Program-made: the position numbers and the translations under genes
DNA from: JAJPHF01 sp035293805
GTDB taxonomy: Bacteria; Chloroflexota; UBA6077; JAJPHF01
Assembly: GCA_035293805.1 (NCBI GenBank)
Contig: DATGMD010000026.1
Coordinates: 1 to 52,680 of the forward strand
Direction: 5' to 3'
Length of the DNA: 52,680 nucleotides
Notes under the pieces: generated by a model
Database searches by the model: none
Told to the model about the DNA's origin: nothing
What the model saw: the letters and a program-made list of their open reading frames with translations, nothing else
Shown: positions 25,601-33,165 of the stretch, in pieces
How positions within the stretch are numbered: the first letter of the stretch is position 1
Layout of the letters: every line of letters begins with the position of its first letter

Positions 25601-26565
25601 AGCCTGCCTCCGGGGTCGCTCCGATCCTCGCATTATACGTGCCGCCCCGTGGCTGCCAGCCAGCTACCATAAGGAAAGACCACTTCCACGCTCGCCTTCC
25701 GGGAGCCCTGGAACCATTAATGGCTCATCCTGCCGGCTGCCCCGCGCCGTCTGGCTGCGCTCCGCGGCCCTTCGCGCCCGCGCGGTCGCGCCTGTTTATC
25801 CTCAGCCAGCTGGCTGCAGAACTGAGGGTTCCACAATTGTTACGGTGGCCATCCAGCGAGGCGAGCAGCGGACGCTGCTGCCCGCCCTCCTCGCGTCCCC
25901 ATCCTACACGCCCCGGACGACCGCCTTCCGCCAATGCCTTTTCTACTAGGGGCGCAGCAAGTTGTGCCCTGCCGAATCGCCGCCCGACCCGGCGTCCCAG
26001 CGAATCCGGCACAGGCTCCCCGTCCTCCCCCTCTCCCTCAGGAGAGGGGGGCAGGGGGGTGAGGTCCGGCTCCTCGTCCCTCCCCCTCGCCCTCTGGGCG
26101 AGGGGGAGGGACGAGGGCGTCCTCCTCGTCCCTCCCCCTCGCCCCTGGGAGAGGGCCGGGGTGAGGGCCCGTCCCGATAGCTGACCTGCCGGGCAAGACT
26201 GGGCGTCCGGCCGCGAGGCGCACCGGAGAGCGCCTGCTGTCTCACGCGACGTGGTCGCCGTCCCTGCCCGTACACGCCTTCCCCGCGCCCGCCGCCCGCG
26301 CCCGGCCCGGGGCCTCCCCCCGCCGGCCCGGCCCGCGGCGGAGCCCCGGGGGAGTATCGTACGGGGCAAACGATGCGACCTTCCGCGCCCGAGGAGCACG
26401 CGCCAACCCGCGCCCGGCCTAGCAGTTAACCACCCGGTCAAGGAGCATCGTTTGACCGTTCCTCGGATAAATTCACTCGCTCGTGCTGGGCTGCCGGTAC
26501 ACGGCCGGCGGCACTGCGGGCGCGCTCCGCCCCCACGGGCAGGCCACCCGTTTCGTGACTCGCGG
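25601..26565. other. Non-coding region rich in palindromes
   Basis: Part of the longest gene-free stretch (1.2 kb between the CBS gene and proS). Open frames on both strands are Arg/Pro/Gly-rich shadows without ribosome sites. It holds three dispersed palindromic repeats (26027-26167) and a 10-bp inverted pair, CAAACGATGC (26367-26376) and GCATCGTTTG (26445-26454). The latter half also forms GGTCAA...TTGACC. No RNA gene is recognised. Confidence 0.6.
26027..26167. repeat. Cluster of three palindromic repeat units
   Basis: Unit A: CCCCCTCTCC (26027-26036) with GGAGAGGGGG (26041-26050), a perfect 10-bp stem. Unit B: 26072-26092 with 26096-26116, a perfect 21-bp stem and TCT loop. Unit C: from about 26131, imperfect CCCTCGCCCCTGGGAGAGGG plus GGGGTGAGGG tail, matching the copy at 10704-10735. 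This is a dispersed repeat family; origin and role unknown. Confidence 0.8.
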
Positions 26566-26594
26566 TTGCCGGCCCTCCTGGCGGCCAGTACAAT
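26566..26594 (+). promoter_or_regulatory. Promoter of proS
   Basis: TTGCCG (26566-26571), 17-base spacer, TACAAT (26589-26594). Predicted start is near 26601, giving a leader of about 220 bases before proS. Confidence 0.6.
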
Positions 26595-26600
26595 TCTGTT

Positions 26601-26819
26601 GTCAACTTGCCGCGCGTCGCGGCGCCGCGACGAGGCCGGGGCGCTGGCCGCCCTCGGATTCGCCCCCGGGCCGAGCGCCTCGACCGGCCTGCCCGTCAAC
26701 GGGATGGAGCGGCACACTACCTGCACGAGCTAGTCCGGGCATCGGACTAGGTCGCGTGATACGTCTGGCTACGCCACTGATCCTTGCTGACCCGGCTATT
26801 CGACCTAGAGGGAGCGACG
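26601..26819 (+). promoter_or_regulatory. Long structured proS leader
   Basis: Contains an 18-bp perfect palindrome, CGTCGCGGCGCCGCGACG (26615-26632), and a perfect 8-bp hairpin CTAGTCCG-GGCAT-CGGACTAG (26730-26750) 70 bases before the ATG. I looked for the T-box consensus (TGGNACCGCG) and did not find it. A regulatory leader for an aminoacyl-tRNA synthetase is plausible, but its class is unknown. Confidence 0.4.
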
Positions 26820-28286
26820 ATGGCCCAGGACCGCGGCCGCGACAATCCGGGGCTACCGGATCCGGCTACGAACTACTCCGACTGGTACACCGACGTCATC
26901 CTGCGGAGCGGGATGGCGGACTATTCGCCGGTGCGCGGCTGCATGGTCATTCGCCCTTACGGTTACGCCCTCTGGGAGAACATGCAGGCGGCGCTCGACG
27001 CCCGCATCAAGGCGACGGGTCACCAGAACGCCTACTTCCCGCTGTTCATTCCTCAGGATCTGTTGCAGCGGGAGGCCGAGCACGTCGAGGGCTTCGCGCC
27101 AGAGGTCGCCTGGGTCACCAAGGCCGGGCAGGACGAGCTTGATGAGCCGCTCGTGGTCCGGCCGACGTCCGAGGCGATCATCGGCACCATGTACGCCAAG
27201 TGGATCCAGTCCTGGCGCGACCTCCCCGTGCTCATTAACCAGTGGGCGAACGTGGTGCGGTGGGAGCGGCGTACCGCCCTGTTCCTGCGGACGACCGAGT
27301 TCCTCTGGCAGGAAGGCCACACCGCGCACCGCACGCAGGAAGAGGCGCGCGAGGAAGTGCTGCGCATCCTCGACCTCTACCGCGACTTCGTCGAGCGCGA
27401 GTTGGCCATCCCCGTAATCGCGGGCGTGAAGTCGGCCGAGGAGAAGTTCGCCGGCGCCGAATCGACCTACAGCATCGAGGCCCTGATGGGCGACGGCCGG
27501 GCCTTACAAGCGGGCACGTCGCACGATCTCGGGCAGCACTTCGCCAAGGTGTTCGACATCACCTTCCAGGACCTCGACGGCGAGCGGCGCTACGTTTGGC
27601 AAACGAGTTGGGGCGTGTCCACCCGGCTCGTCGGCGCGGTCGTCATGGTCCACGGCGACCGCAAGGGGCTCCGCATGCCGCCCCGCGTCGCGCCGATTCA
27701 GGCCGTGATCGTCCCGATCTGGCGTACTGAGGAGGAGCTAGAGCAGGTGCGCGACGCGGTAGCGCGCTTGCAGCGCGAGCTGAGCACGATCGTCCGTCTG
27801 GAAGTTGATTGGAGCGACCAGCGGCCGGGCTGGAAGTTCAACGAGTGGGAGATGCGCGGCGTGCCCGTGCGTCTGGAGGTCGGGCCGCGTGACGTGCGCG
27901 AGGGCCGCGCGACCGTCGTGCGCCAGGACACGCGTACCGACCCTGGCGGCGCGCTGAAAGAGCAGGTCAGCTTCGACACGCTTGGCCGGCGCTTGCCGGC
28001 GCTGCTGGACGAGATCCAGACCGCGATGTTCCAGCGCGCCCTGGCGTTCCGCGAGGCGCGAACGCGCCGCGTCGATACCTTAGAGGAGTTCGCCAACAGC
28101 CTGGCGACCGAGCGCGGCTTCCTGCTCGCGCCGTGGTGCGGCGATGCCGCCTGCGAGCGCAAGCTGAAGGACGAGACCGGCGCCACGATGCGCTGTCTGC
28201 CGCTCGATGCCCCGCCCGAGGCAGGTTCCTGCCTCGTCTGCGGCAAGCCGAGCAGCGCTCGCGCCGTCTTCGCCCGCGCCTACTAG
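26820..28286 (+). CDS. proS: Prolyl-tRNA synthetase, archaeal/eukaryotic type
   Basis: Charges tRNA-Pro. 488 residues, the length of the short ProRS that lacks the bacterial editing insert. Class II motifs are visible: FPLFIPQDLLQ, VRPTSEAIIG, WANVVRWERRTALFLRTTEFLWQ split across motif 2 (RTTEFLWQEGHTAH), and the anticodon-binding domain. The C-terminal zinc domain has Cys pairs CGDAACE and SCLVCGK, and the protein ends in Tyr (FARAY), as archaeal-type enzymes do. GAGGGAG precedes ATG 26820. This form is known in several bacterial groups, including Chloroflexota and Deinococcus-Thermus. A HEAT-repeat gene follows 102 bases on. Confidence 0.97.
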   Translation: MAQDRGRDNPGLPDPATNYSDWYTDVILRSGMADYSPVRGCMVIRPYGYALWENMQAALDARIKATGHQNAYFPLFIPQDLLQREAEHVEGFAPEVAWVTKAGQDELDEPLVVRPTSEAIIGTMYAKWIQSWRDLPVLINQWANVVRWERRTALFLRTTEFLWQEGHTAHRTQEEAREEVLRILDLYRDFVERELAIPVIAGVKSAEEKFAGAESTYSIEALMGDGRALQAGTSHDLGQHFAKVFDITFQDLDGERRYVWQTSWGVSTRLVGAVVMVHGDRKGLRMPPRVAPIQAVIVPIWRTEEELEQVRDAVARLQRELSTIVRLEVDWSDQRPGWKFNEWEMRGVPVRLEVGPRDVREGRATVVRQDTRTDPGGALKEQVSFDTLGRRLPALLDEIQTAMFQRALAFREARTRRVDTLEEFANSLATERGFLLAPWCGDAACERKLKDETGATMRCLPLDAPPEAGSCLVCGKPSSARAVFARAY

Positions 28287-28388
28287 CCCGCCACCGGAGA
28301 GCCTGCCCGCAATGTGCCAGAGCCACTCGGCCGCGGCGGCCGCTCGGCAGCGCCCTTCCGTTTCGCTGCAGCGCACGGAGTACAGAGC

Positions 28389-29294
28389 ATGGACGAGTTT
28401 CGCACGGTCCTAGATCAGATTCTGGAGGGCGAGGATATCCCGTCGGGGACTTGGGAGCACCTGTCGGCGCTGGCCGACGAGCGCGAGGCCTCGTTCCGCG
28501 GCGTCTGGGACTCCCTCACCCCCTCGCAGCGCCTCGGGCTGCTCGACTCGCTGCACGATGAGTCGGAGCAAGACGCCCACCTGGACTTCACGCCGATCTG
28601 GCGCCTGGCGCTCGACGACCCGACACCACGTGTGCGTGTCGCCGCGATCGCCTACAGCGCCGACGAGGAGGGCCAGTGGCTCGTCGATCCGCTGCTCCGG
28701 CTCTGCGCCAGCGACCCCGATGCCTCCGTGCGCGCGGCCGCGGCCGAGGCGCTCGCCCGGTTCGCCTACCTGGCCGAGGTCGGCGAGCTGCCCGCGCGTC
28801 GCGGCCAGGAGATCGAAGACCTCCTCCTCGACACGCTCAACCGACCGGGGGAGCCCCTCACTGTGCGCGGTAACGCGTTGGCCTCGGTCGGCTACTTCAG
28901 CAGCTCACGCGTCCACGACGCCATCGTGGCCGGCCACGCCGACGCCGACCTTCGCCAGAGCGCGGTGCGCGCGATGGGCCGCAACTGCGACCCCGGCTGG
29001 ACGGAGACGCTGCTGGCCGACTCCATGAGCAAGAACGCCGCGCTCCGCGAGGAAACGGCGCGCGCCATCGGCGAGATCGAGGACGAGCGCGGTGTCTCGC
29101 GCCTCCTCGAGATGCTGGACGACCCGACCGTCAGCGTGCGCCTGGCGGCCATCTGGGCGCTCGGCGAGATCGGCGGCGACGAGGCGCAAGAGGCGCTGAT
29201 CTACTGCCTCGAGGACGTGCGAGAGCCAGTCCGCGAAGCCGCGGAGGCCGCCCTCGGCGAGATCGCCGCCCGCGCCGATCCCCTCAGCCTTTAG
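28389..29294 (+). CDS. HEAT-repeat protein
   Basis: 301 residues, mainly alpha-helical. About five HEAT/PBS-lyase-type repeats can be seen, for example LALDDPTPRVRVAAIAYSAD, CASDPDASVRAAAAEALARF, HADADLRQSAVRAMGRN, LREETARAIGEIED and DDPTVSVRLAAIWALGEIGG, then REPVREAAEAALGEI. These form a solenoid scaffold for protein-protein contacts. The first 60 residues are acidic and different. ACGGAG precedes ATG 28389. No catalytic residue is recognised. It may be co-transcribed with proS; a direct functional link is not evident. Phycobilisome-lyase activity is not implied. Confidence 0.88.
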   Translation: MDEFRTVLDQILEGEDIPSGTWEHLSALADEREASFRGVWDSLTPSQRLGLLDSLHDESEQDAHLDFTPIWRLALDDPTPRVRVAAIAYSADEEGQWLVDPLLRLCASDPDASVRAAAAEALARFAYLAEVGELPARRGQEIEDLLLDTLNRPGEPLTVRGNALASVGYFSSSRVHDAIVAGHADADLRQSAVRAMGRNCDPGWTETLLADSMSKNAALREETARAIGEIEDERGVSRLLEMLDDPTVSVRLAAIWALGEIGGDEAQEALIYCLEDVREPVREAAEAALGEIAARADPLSL

Positions 29295-29488
29295 ACCAGC
29301 GGGCGCCCAAGGTAAGCAGTGGCGTTCAGGAGCCAATCTCCTGCCCACCGGTGGCCCCCAAGCCCCCGGTCAGCCGATCGCTCGTCTCGCCGCAAGCCGC
29401 TGGAAGCCGCCCTACGGCAGCTGGCGACAACGGCCCCATTGACCGGTCCGCGACGGTCCCGCCAAGCTGCCGATCGCGAACGTCCGGG

Positions 29489-30307
29489 CTAGCGGTTCGG
29501 GCGCAGGTACGCCTGCCGCATCCACCCGGTACCGCCCTTGGGGTCGCGTACGTACACCCACACGGCCGGCCCGCCCGCTTCCTGTACGGTCCGGGTTTCC
29601 AGGGGGGTCATGGCGGTGCCGTCGGTCCAGGCGACGAGGCGCGTATCGTTGCCGTCGCGGGGCTGCGAGCGCAAGTAAGCGCCCTGCGAGTCGGTGTTGC
29701 CGACGTACAGGACGCTGGGGAGACTGGCGGTGGGAGCGGCGGCCGCTGGCGCCGGGGCGGGCCGGGCCGCCTCGGCGCTGACCGGCTGCGCCGCATCTAT
29801 GGACGGAGCGGCAGTCGGCGCGGGCTGGGCCGCGGGCGCCCCTGGCGCAGCTGACCCGCTGGCATCCGCCGTGGCCGGCTGCGGGGCCTCCGGCACAGAT
29901 GGCTCCTCGGCCGCGGGTCCCGCGGGGCTGGCGGCGGGCGGACTCTCGCTCGGCGCCGCCGCCACGGGCGCCGTGCTCTCGATCTCTGGCGCCACCGCTA
30001 CCGTCGGCGCCAGCCAGGACGTCACAGCCGCCAAGCCGAGCGCCAGTAGCACTGCCACCGTCGCGAACACCACGGCAGGCCCGGCGGCACGAAAGCGCGA
30101 ACTTGAGTGCCGCGCCGACGCCACGTGGCGGGGCGCCACCGCGCCCCACACTGGGGGAACCGTCGCCAGCACCGCCCGCACCCCGCTGCCCTGATAGGTG
30201 CAGCCGCAGGCGCCGCATTCGCAGCGCAGCCAGGCGCAGCGCTCGCAGCGTTCGGCATGGACGGAGGAGAGCGCACGCGCGCACTCGTGGCAGTAGTTGA
30301 CGTACAC
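29489..30307 (-). CDS. Zinc-ribbon, transmembrane and SH3-like domain protein
   Basis: 272 residues from GTG 30307, chosen because GGGAGG lies five bases upstream; the frame is open to 30508 but the extension is unstructured. The N-terminus is a treble-clef-like zinc ribbon (YCHECARAL, CERCAWLRCECGACGC: at least seven Cys). A helix (about residues 70-95, AVVFATVAVLLALGLAAVTS) crosses the membrane. A long Ala/Pro/Ser linker (about 100-190) leads to an SH3b-like domain (VLYVGNTDSQGAYLRSQP, VWVYVRDPKGGTGWMRQAYL) outside. A cytosolic metal sensor coupled to a wall-binding module is a reasonable guess. Convergent with the HEAT gene. Confidence 0.8.
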   Translation of the reverse strand: MYVNYCHECARALSSVHAERCERCAWLRCECGACGCTYQGSGVRAVLATVPPVWGAVAPRHVASARHSSSRFRAAGPAVVFATVAVLLALGLAAVTSWLAPTVAVAPEIESTAPVAAAPSESPPAASPAGPAAEEPSVPEAPQPATADASGSAAPGAPAAQPAPTAAPSIDAAQPVSAEAARPAPAPAAAAPTASLPSVLYVGNTDSQGAYLRSQPRDGNDTRLVAWTDGTAMTPLETRTVQEAGGPAVWVYVRDPKGGTGWMRQAYLRPNR

Positions 30308-30752
30308 GGCGGCCTCCCGGGGGCCGCGCCGGCGCGCCCGTCCGCCACGGGTGCGCTGGTGGGCCGCGGCGCCGACCCGAGCGGCCACGAGGATCCGCCA
30401 CGCCGCTCGGCAGGCATCCTGGCAACAGTGTATACCCTCTGCCGTCCGAAGTCGAGTAGTCGAACCTTTAATCCGGCCACAAAGCAGCGGCGACTGCCAA
30501 GGCGCCACCGAGCCGCCCCCGTCACGCTAGGGTCACGATTTCGGCCTGGCGCCGCCGCTTTGCTCACCCGTTGGCCCGCGGTGCCGGCGCCGCTCTGCGG
30601 GCCGTGCGGCTCCACAACCAGGTTGCGGGACGCCGGTACGCCGGTGCGCCCGTGCAGTGTAGCTCACCCGGTGCAAGTGGCCATTTTCACAGCCGCCGAC
30701 TGGCCGAACAGGGGACAATTTCGGCAGGTCGAGTTCGGAAAGGAGGTTCGCG
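30308..30752. other. Divergent intergenic region
   Basis: About 445 bases between the zinc-ribbon gene (minus) and the small membrane gene (plus). Candidate -10 hexamers are present (TATACA on the minus strand near 30430; GACAAT at 30714-30719 on the plus strand), but neither has a good -35 at normal spacing. No repeat or RNA was recognised. Confidence 0.5.
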
Positions 30753-30971
30753 ATGAACTGGAACCGCTCTACGCGGCTGCGTCACATCTGCGATCATGCC
30801 CTCGGATTGGTCATCGGGGCGATCCTTGTCAAGCTGGCCGTCAGCGCCGTGCGCGCGGAAGGCCCTCGCGTCAATCGGGCTGTTCTTGTGGGCGGGCTCA
30901 CGGGCCTGATGCTGGCCCCGGCCATTCGTCGGGTGAGGTCCAGCCGGAGTAACCTAGGAGGTACTACTTAG
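30753..30971 (+). CDS. Very small membrane protein (72 aa)
   Basis: AAGGAGG (30739-30745) precedes ATG 30753 at ideal spacing, which supports a real gene despite its size. One or two hydrophobic segments (HALGLVIGAILVKLAVSAV and NRAVLVGGLTGLMLAPAIR) with several Arg on both ends. No family recognised. It stands alone between divergent and convergent genes. Similar tiny Arg-flanked membrane proteins often modulate larger membrane complexes, but there is no evidence for a partner here. Confidence 0.65.
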   Translation: MNWNRSTRLRHICDHALGLVIGAILVKLAVSAVRAEGPRVNRAVLVGGLTGLMLAPAIRRVRSSRSNLGGTT

Positions 30972-30976
30972 CCTCC

Positions 30977-31029
30977 TGGCCGGGGCGTTCGCGTCCTTCG
31001 AGACCATAAGCCTTAGCAAAGCCCGGCCA
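30977..31029. terminator. Possible bidirectional terminator between convergent genes
   Basis: TGGCCGGGGC (30977-30986) pairs with GCCCGGCCA (31021-31029) with one bulge and a 34-base loop. It lies six bases after the small membrane gene and 15 bases beyond the ABC ATPase stop. Confidence 0.35.
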
Positions 31030-31043
31030 CCTGTACCAGCACT

Positions 31044-32114
31044 CTAGGCAACGGCGTCGGGGGCGCCGACGGGCCCGGCGCGCTCCTCGATCTCCTTCCA
31101 GAAGTGGCAGGCAACCCATTGGCCTGGCCGCACCTCGGCCAGCGGGGGCTCGACCTCGCGGCAGATATCCTGGGCGAATGGACAGCGGGGGTGGAAGCGA
31201 CAGGCTACGGGCGGATTGACGGGGCTGGCCGGGTCGCCCGTGAGGATGATGCGACGGCGGCGCCGCTCCACCGCCGGGTTCGGCACCGGTACCGCCGACA
31301 GCAGCGCCCGCGTGTAAGGGTGTAGCGGCCGCTCGTACAGTGCGTCGCTGTCGGCCAGCTCGACGATCTTGCCCACGTACATCACGGCCACGCGGTCGCT
31401 GATGTGCCGGACCACGCTCAGGTCGTGCGCGATGAACAGATAGGTCAACCCTAGCTCGGCTTGCAGCTCTTCCAGCAGGTTGATGATCTGCGCCTGGATC
31501 GACACGTCGAGGGCGCTGATCGGCTCGTCGCAGATGATGAGCTGCGGCTCGACCGCCAGCGCCCGGGCGATGCCGATGCGCTGCCGCTGCCCGCCGCTGA
31601 ACTCATGGGGATAGCGGTTCGCGAAGTACGGGTTAAGGTTCACCAGCCGCAGCAGCTCGGCGACGCGCTCTTGCTTGGCCTTGCCCTTTGCCAGGCCGTG
31701 AATCTCCAGCGGCTCGGCGATGATGCTGCCCACAGTCATGCGCGGGTTCAGCGAGGCGTAGGGGTCCTGGAAGATCATCTGCATCTTGCGCCGCGTGCGC
31801 CGTAGCTCCCCCCCGCCAATCCGAGTCAAGTCTTGACCGTCGAGGATCACCTCACCGCCGGTGGGTCGGTACAGCTGCAAGATCGCCCGCCCGGTCGTCG
31901 ACTTGCCGCAGCCGCTTTCGCCCACTAGCCCGAGCGTCTCCCCCCGGTTGATGTAGAACGACACGTCGTCGACGGCGCGGATCCAACCTGTCCGCCGCTG
32001 TAGCAGGATACCCTGCGTTATTGGGAAGTACATCTTGAGCCCGCGCACGTCGAGCAGCGGCGGCCGCTTGTCTGCGGCGACGGCCGACGGGCGGCTCTCA
32101 GGCTCCGTGGCCAT
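31044..32114 (-). CDS. Oligopeptide ABC transporter ATPase (OppF/DppF type)
   Basis: 356 residues. Walker A GESGCGKSTTGRA, Q-loop MIFQDPYASLNPRMT, signature FSGGQRQRIGIARAL, Walker B LIICDEPISALDV and the switch His in LFIAHDLSVVRH are all present. The C-terminal oligo_HPY extension (NPPVACRFHPRCPFAQDIC) marks the peptide/nickel subfamily and may carry an Fe-S or metal site through its Cys residues. It overlaps the preceding ATPase gene by 17 bases. No permease or substrate-binding protein is nearby, so the two ATPases must serve membrane partners encoded elsewhere. Last gene of the long minus-strand cluster. Confidence 0.96.
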   Translation of the reverse strand: MATEPESRPSAVAADKRPPLLDVRGLKMYFPITQGILLQRRTGWIRAVDDVSFYINRGETLGLVGESGCGKSTTGRAILQLYRPTGGEVILDGQDLTRIGGGELRRTRRKMQMIFQDPYASLNPRMTVGSIIAEPLEIHGLAKGKAKQERVAELLRLVNLNPYFANRYPHEFSGGQRQRIGIARALAVEPQLIICDEPISALDVSIQAQIINLLEELQAELGLTYLFIAHDLSVVRHISDRVAVMYVGKIVELADSDALYERPLHPYTRALLSAVPVPNPAVERRRRRIILTGDPASPVNPPVACRFHPRCPFAQDICREVEPPLAEVRPGQWVACHFWKEIEERAGPVGAPDAVA

Positions 32115-33153
32115 TCTTCGCCTCCGTGCGCACGTCTACCCAGCAGGCCACGCGGTGATTCGGCCCGACCGGCTCCAGCCGGGGATTCTCGTCCTCCGAC
32201 CGATCGACCGCGTAGCTGCAGCGCGGGGCAAACGGACAGCCCACCGGCAAGTTAATGAGATCGGGCGGAAGCCCTTCGATTGGCACCAGGCGCTCCCCGC
32301 GTGGCTGATCCATGCGCGGAACCGATCGCAGCAGGCCGAGCGTATAGGGGTGGCGCGGGTCAGCGAACAGCTCTTCCGCCGAAGCCTCCTCGACGACGTA
32401 TCCCGCGTACATGACCGCGATCCGGTCGCACACGCCTGCGACGACGCCGAGATCGTGCGTGATGAGAATGACGGCCATTCCCAGATCGGTCTGCAGACGC
32501 TTGATGAGGTCGAGGATCTGTGCCTGAATCGTGACGTCGAGCGCCGTCGTGGGCTCGTCAGCGATGAGCACCCGCGGCTCGCAGGAGATCGCCATGGCGA
32601 TCATCACCCGCTGTCGCATCCCCCCGCTGAATTGGTGCGGGTAGTCGTCCACGCGGCTGCGTGCCGAGGGAATACCGACCATGTCCAGCAGCTCAACGGT
32701 GCGCCGGCGGGCTGCCTTGCCGTCGAGGCCCTTGTGCAGTTGCAGCGCTTCGCCGATCTGCCGGCCGATCGTCAGCACCGGATTCAGCGAGGTCATTGGG
32801 TCCTGGAAGATCATCGCGATATCGTTGCCGCGGATGTGCCGAATCTCGTCTTCCTTCAGCTTGAGCAAGTCGCGGCCCTGGAACAGCACCTGCCCGCCGG
32901 CGATACGGCCCGGCGGCGTGGCGATCAGTCGCATGAGGGTCAACGCGCTTACGCTCTTCCCGCAGCCGCTCTCCCCGACGAGCCCGAGCGCCTCCCCTTC
33001 GCGCAGGCTATAGGAGATGCCGTTCACGGCGTGGACCACGCCGTCCTGCGTCACAAACTCCGTCCGTAGGTCTCGGACTTGGAGCAGGGGCTCGCCGTCG
33101 CGGGTAGCGGTGCCAGCCGCCTGCGGCCGCGGCTGCCAGAAGCGGTCGCTCAT
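32098..33153 (-). CDS. Oligopeptide ABC transporter ATPase (OppD/DppD type)
   Basis: 351 residues with Walker A GESGCGKSVSALTLMRL, FSGGMRQRVMIAMAI signature, LIADEPTTALDVTIQ Walker B and ITHDLGVVAGV, followed by the oligo_HPY tail (LPVGCPFAPRCSYAV). It pairs with the OppF-like gene, with which it overlaps; together they energise import of peptides or related solutes. It starts 12 bases after gcvPB in the same direction, an unusual neighbour for glycine cleavage. AGAGGC precedes ATG 33153. Confidence 0.96.
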   Translation of the reverse strand: MSDRFWQPRPQAAGTATRDGEPLLQVRDLRTEFVTQDGVVHAVNGISYSLREGEALGLVGESGCGKSVSALTLMRLIATPPGRIAGGQVLFQGRDLLKLKEDEIRHIRGNDIAMIFQDPMTSLNPVLTIGRQIGEALQLHKGLDGKAARRRTVELLDMVGIPSARSRVDDYPHQFSGGMRQRVMIAMAISCEPRVLIADEPTTALDVTIQAQILDLIKRLQTDLGMAVILITHDLGVVAGVCDRIAVMYAGYVVEEASAEELFADPRHPYTLGLLRSVPRMDQPRGERLVPIEGLPPDLINLPVGCPFAPRCSYAVDRSEDENPRLEPVGPNHRVACWVDVRTEAKNGHGA

Positions 33154-33165
33154 TGCCTCTTGCCT

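Noticed and set aside
25725..26726. 333-codon minus-strand open frame in the 1.2-kb gap
   Set aside because: Runs through palindromic repeats, Arg/Gly/Pro-rich, no ribosome site; treated as non-coding.
26601..26819. T-box riboswitch upstream of proS
   Set aside because: No TGGNACCGCG-like sequence and no specifier-loop architecture found by eye.
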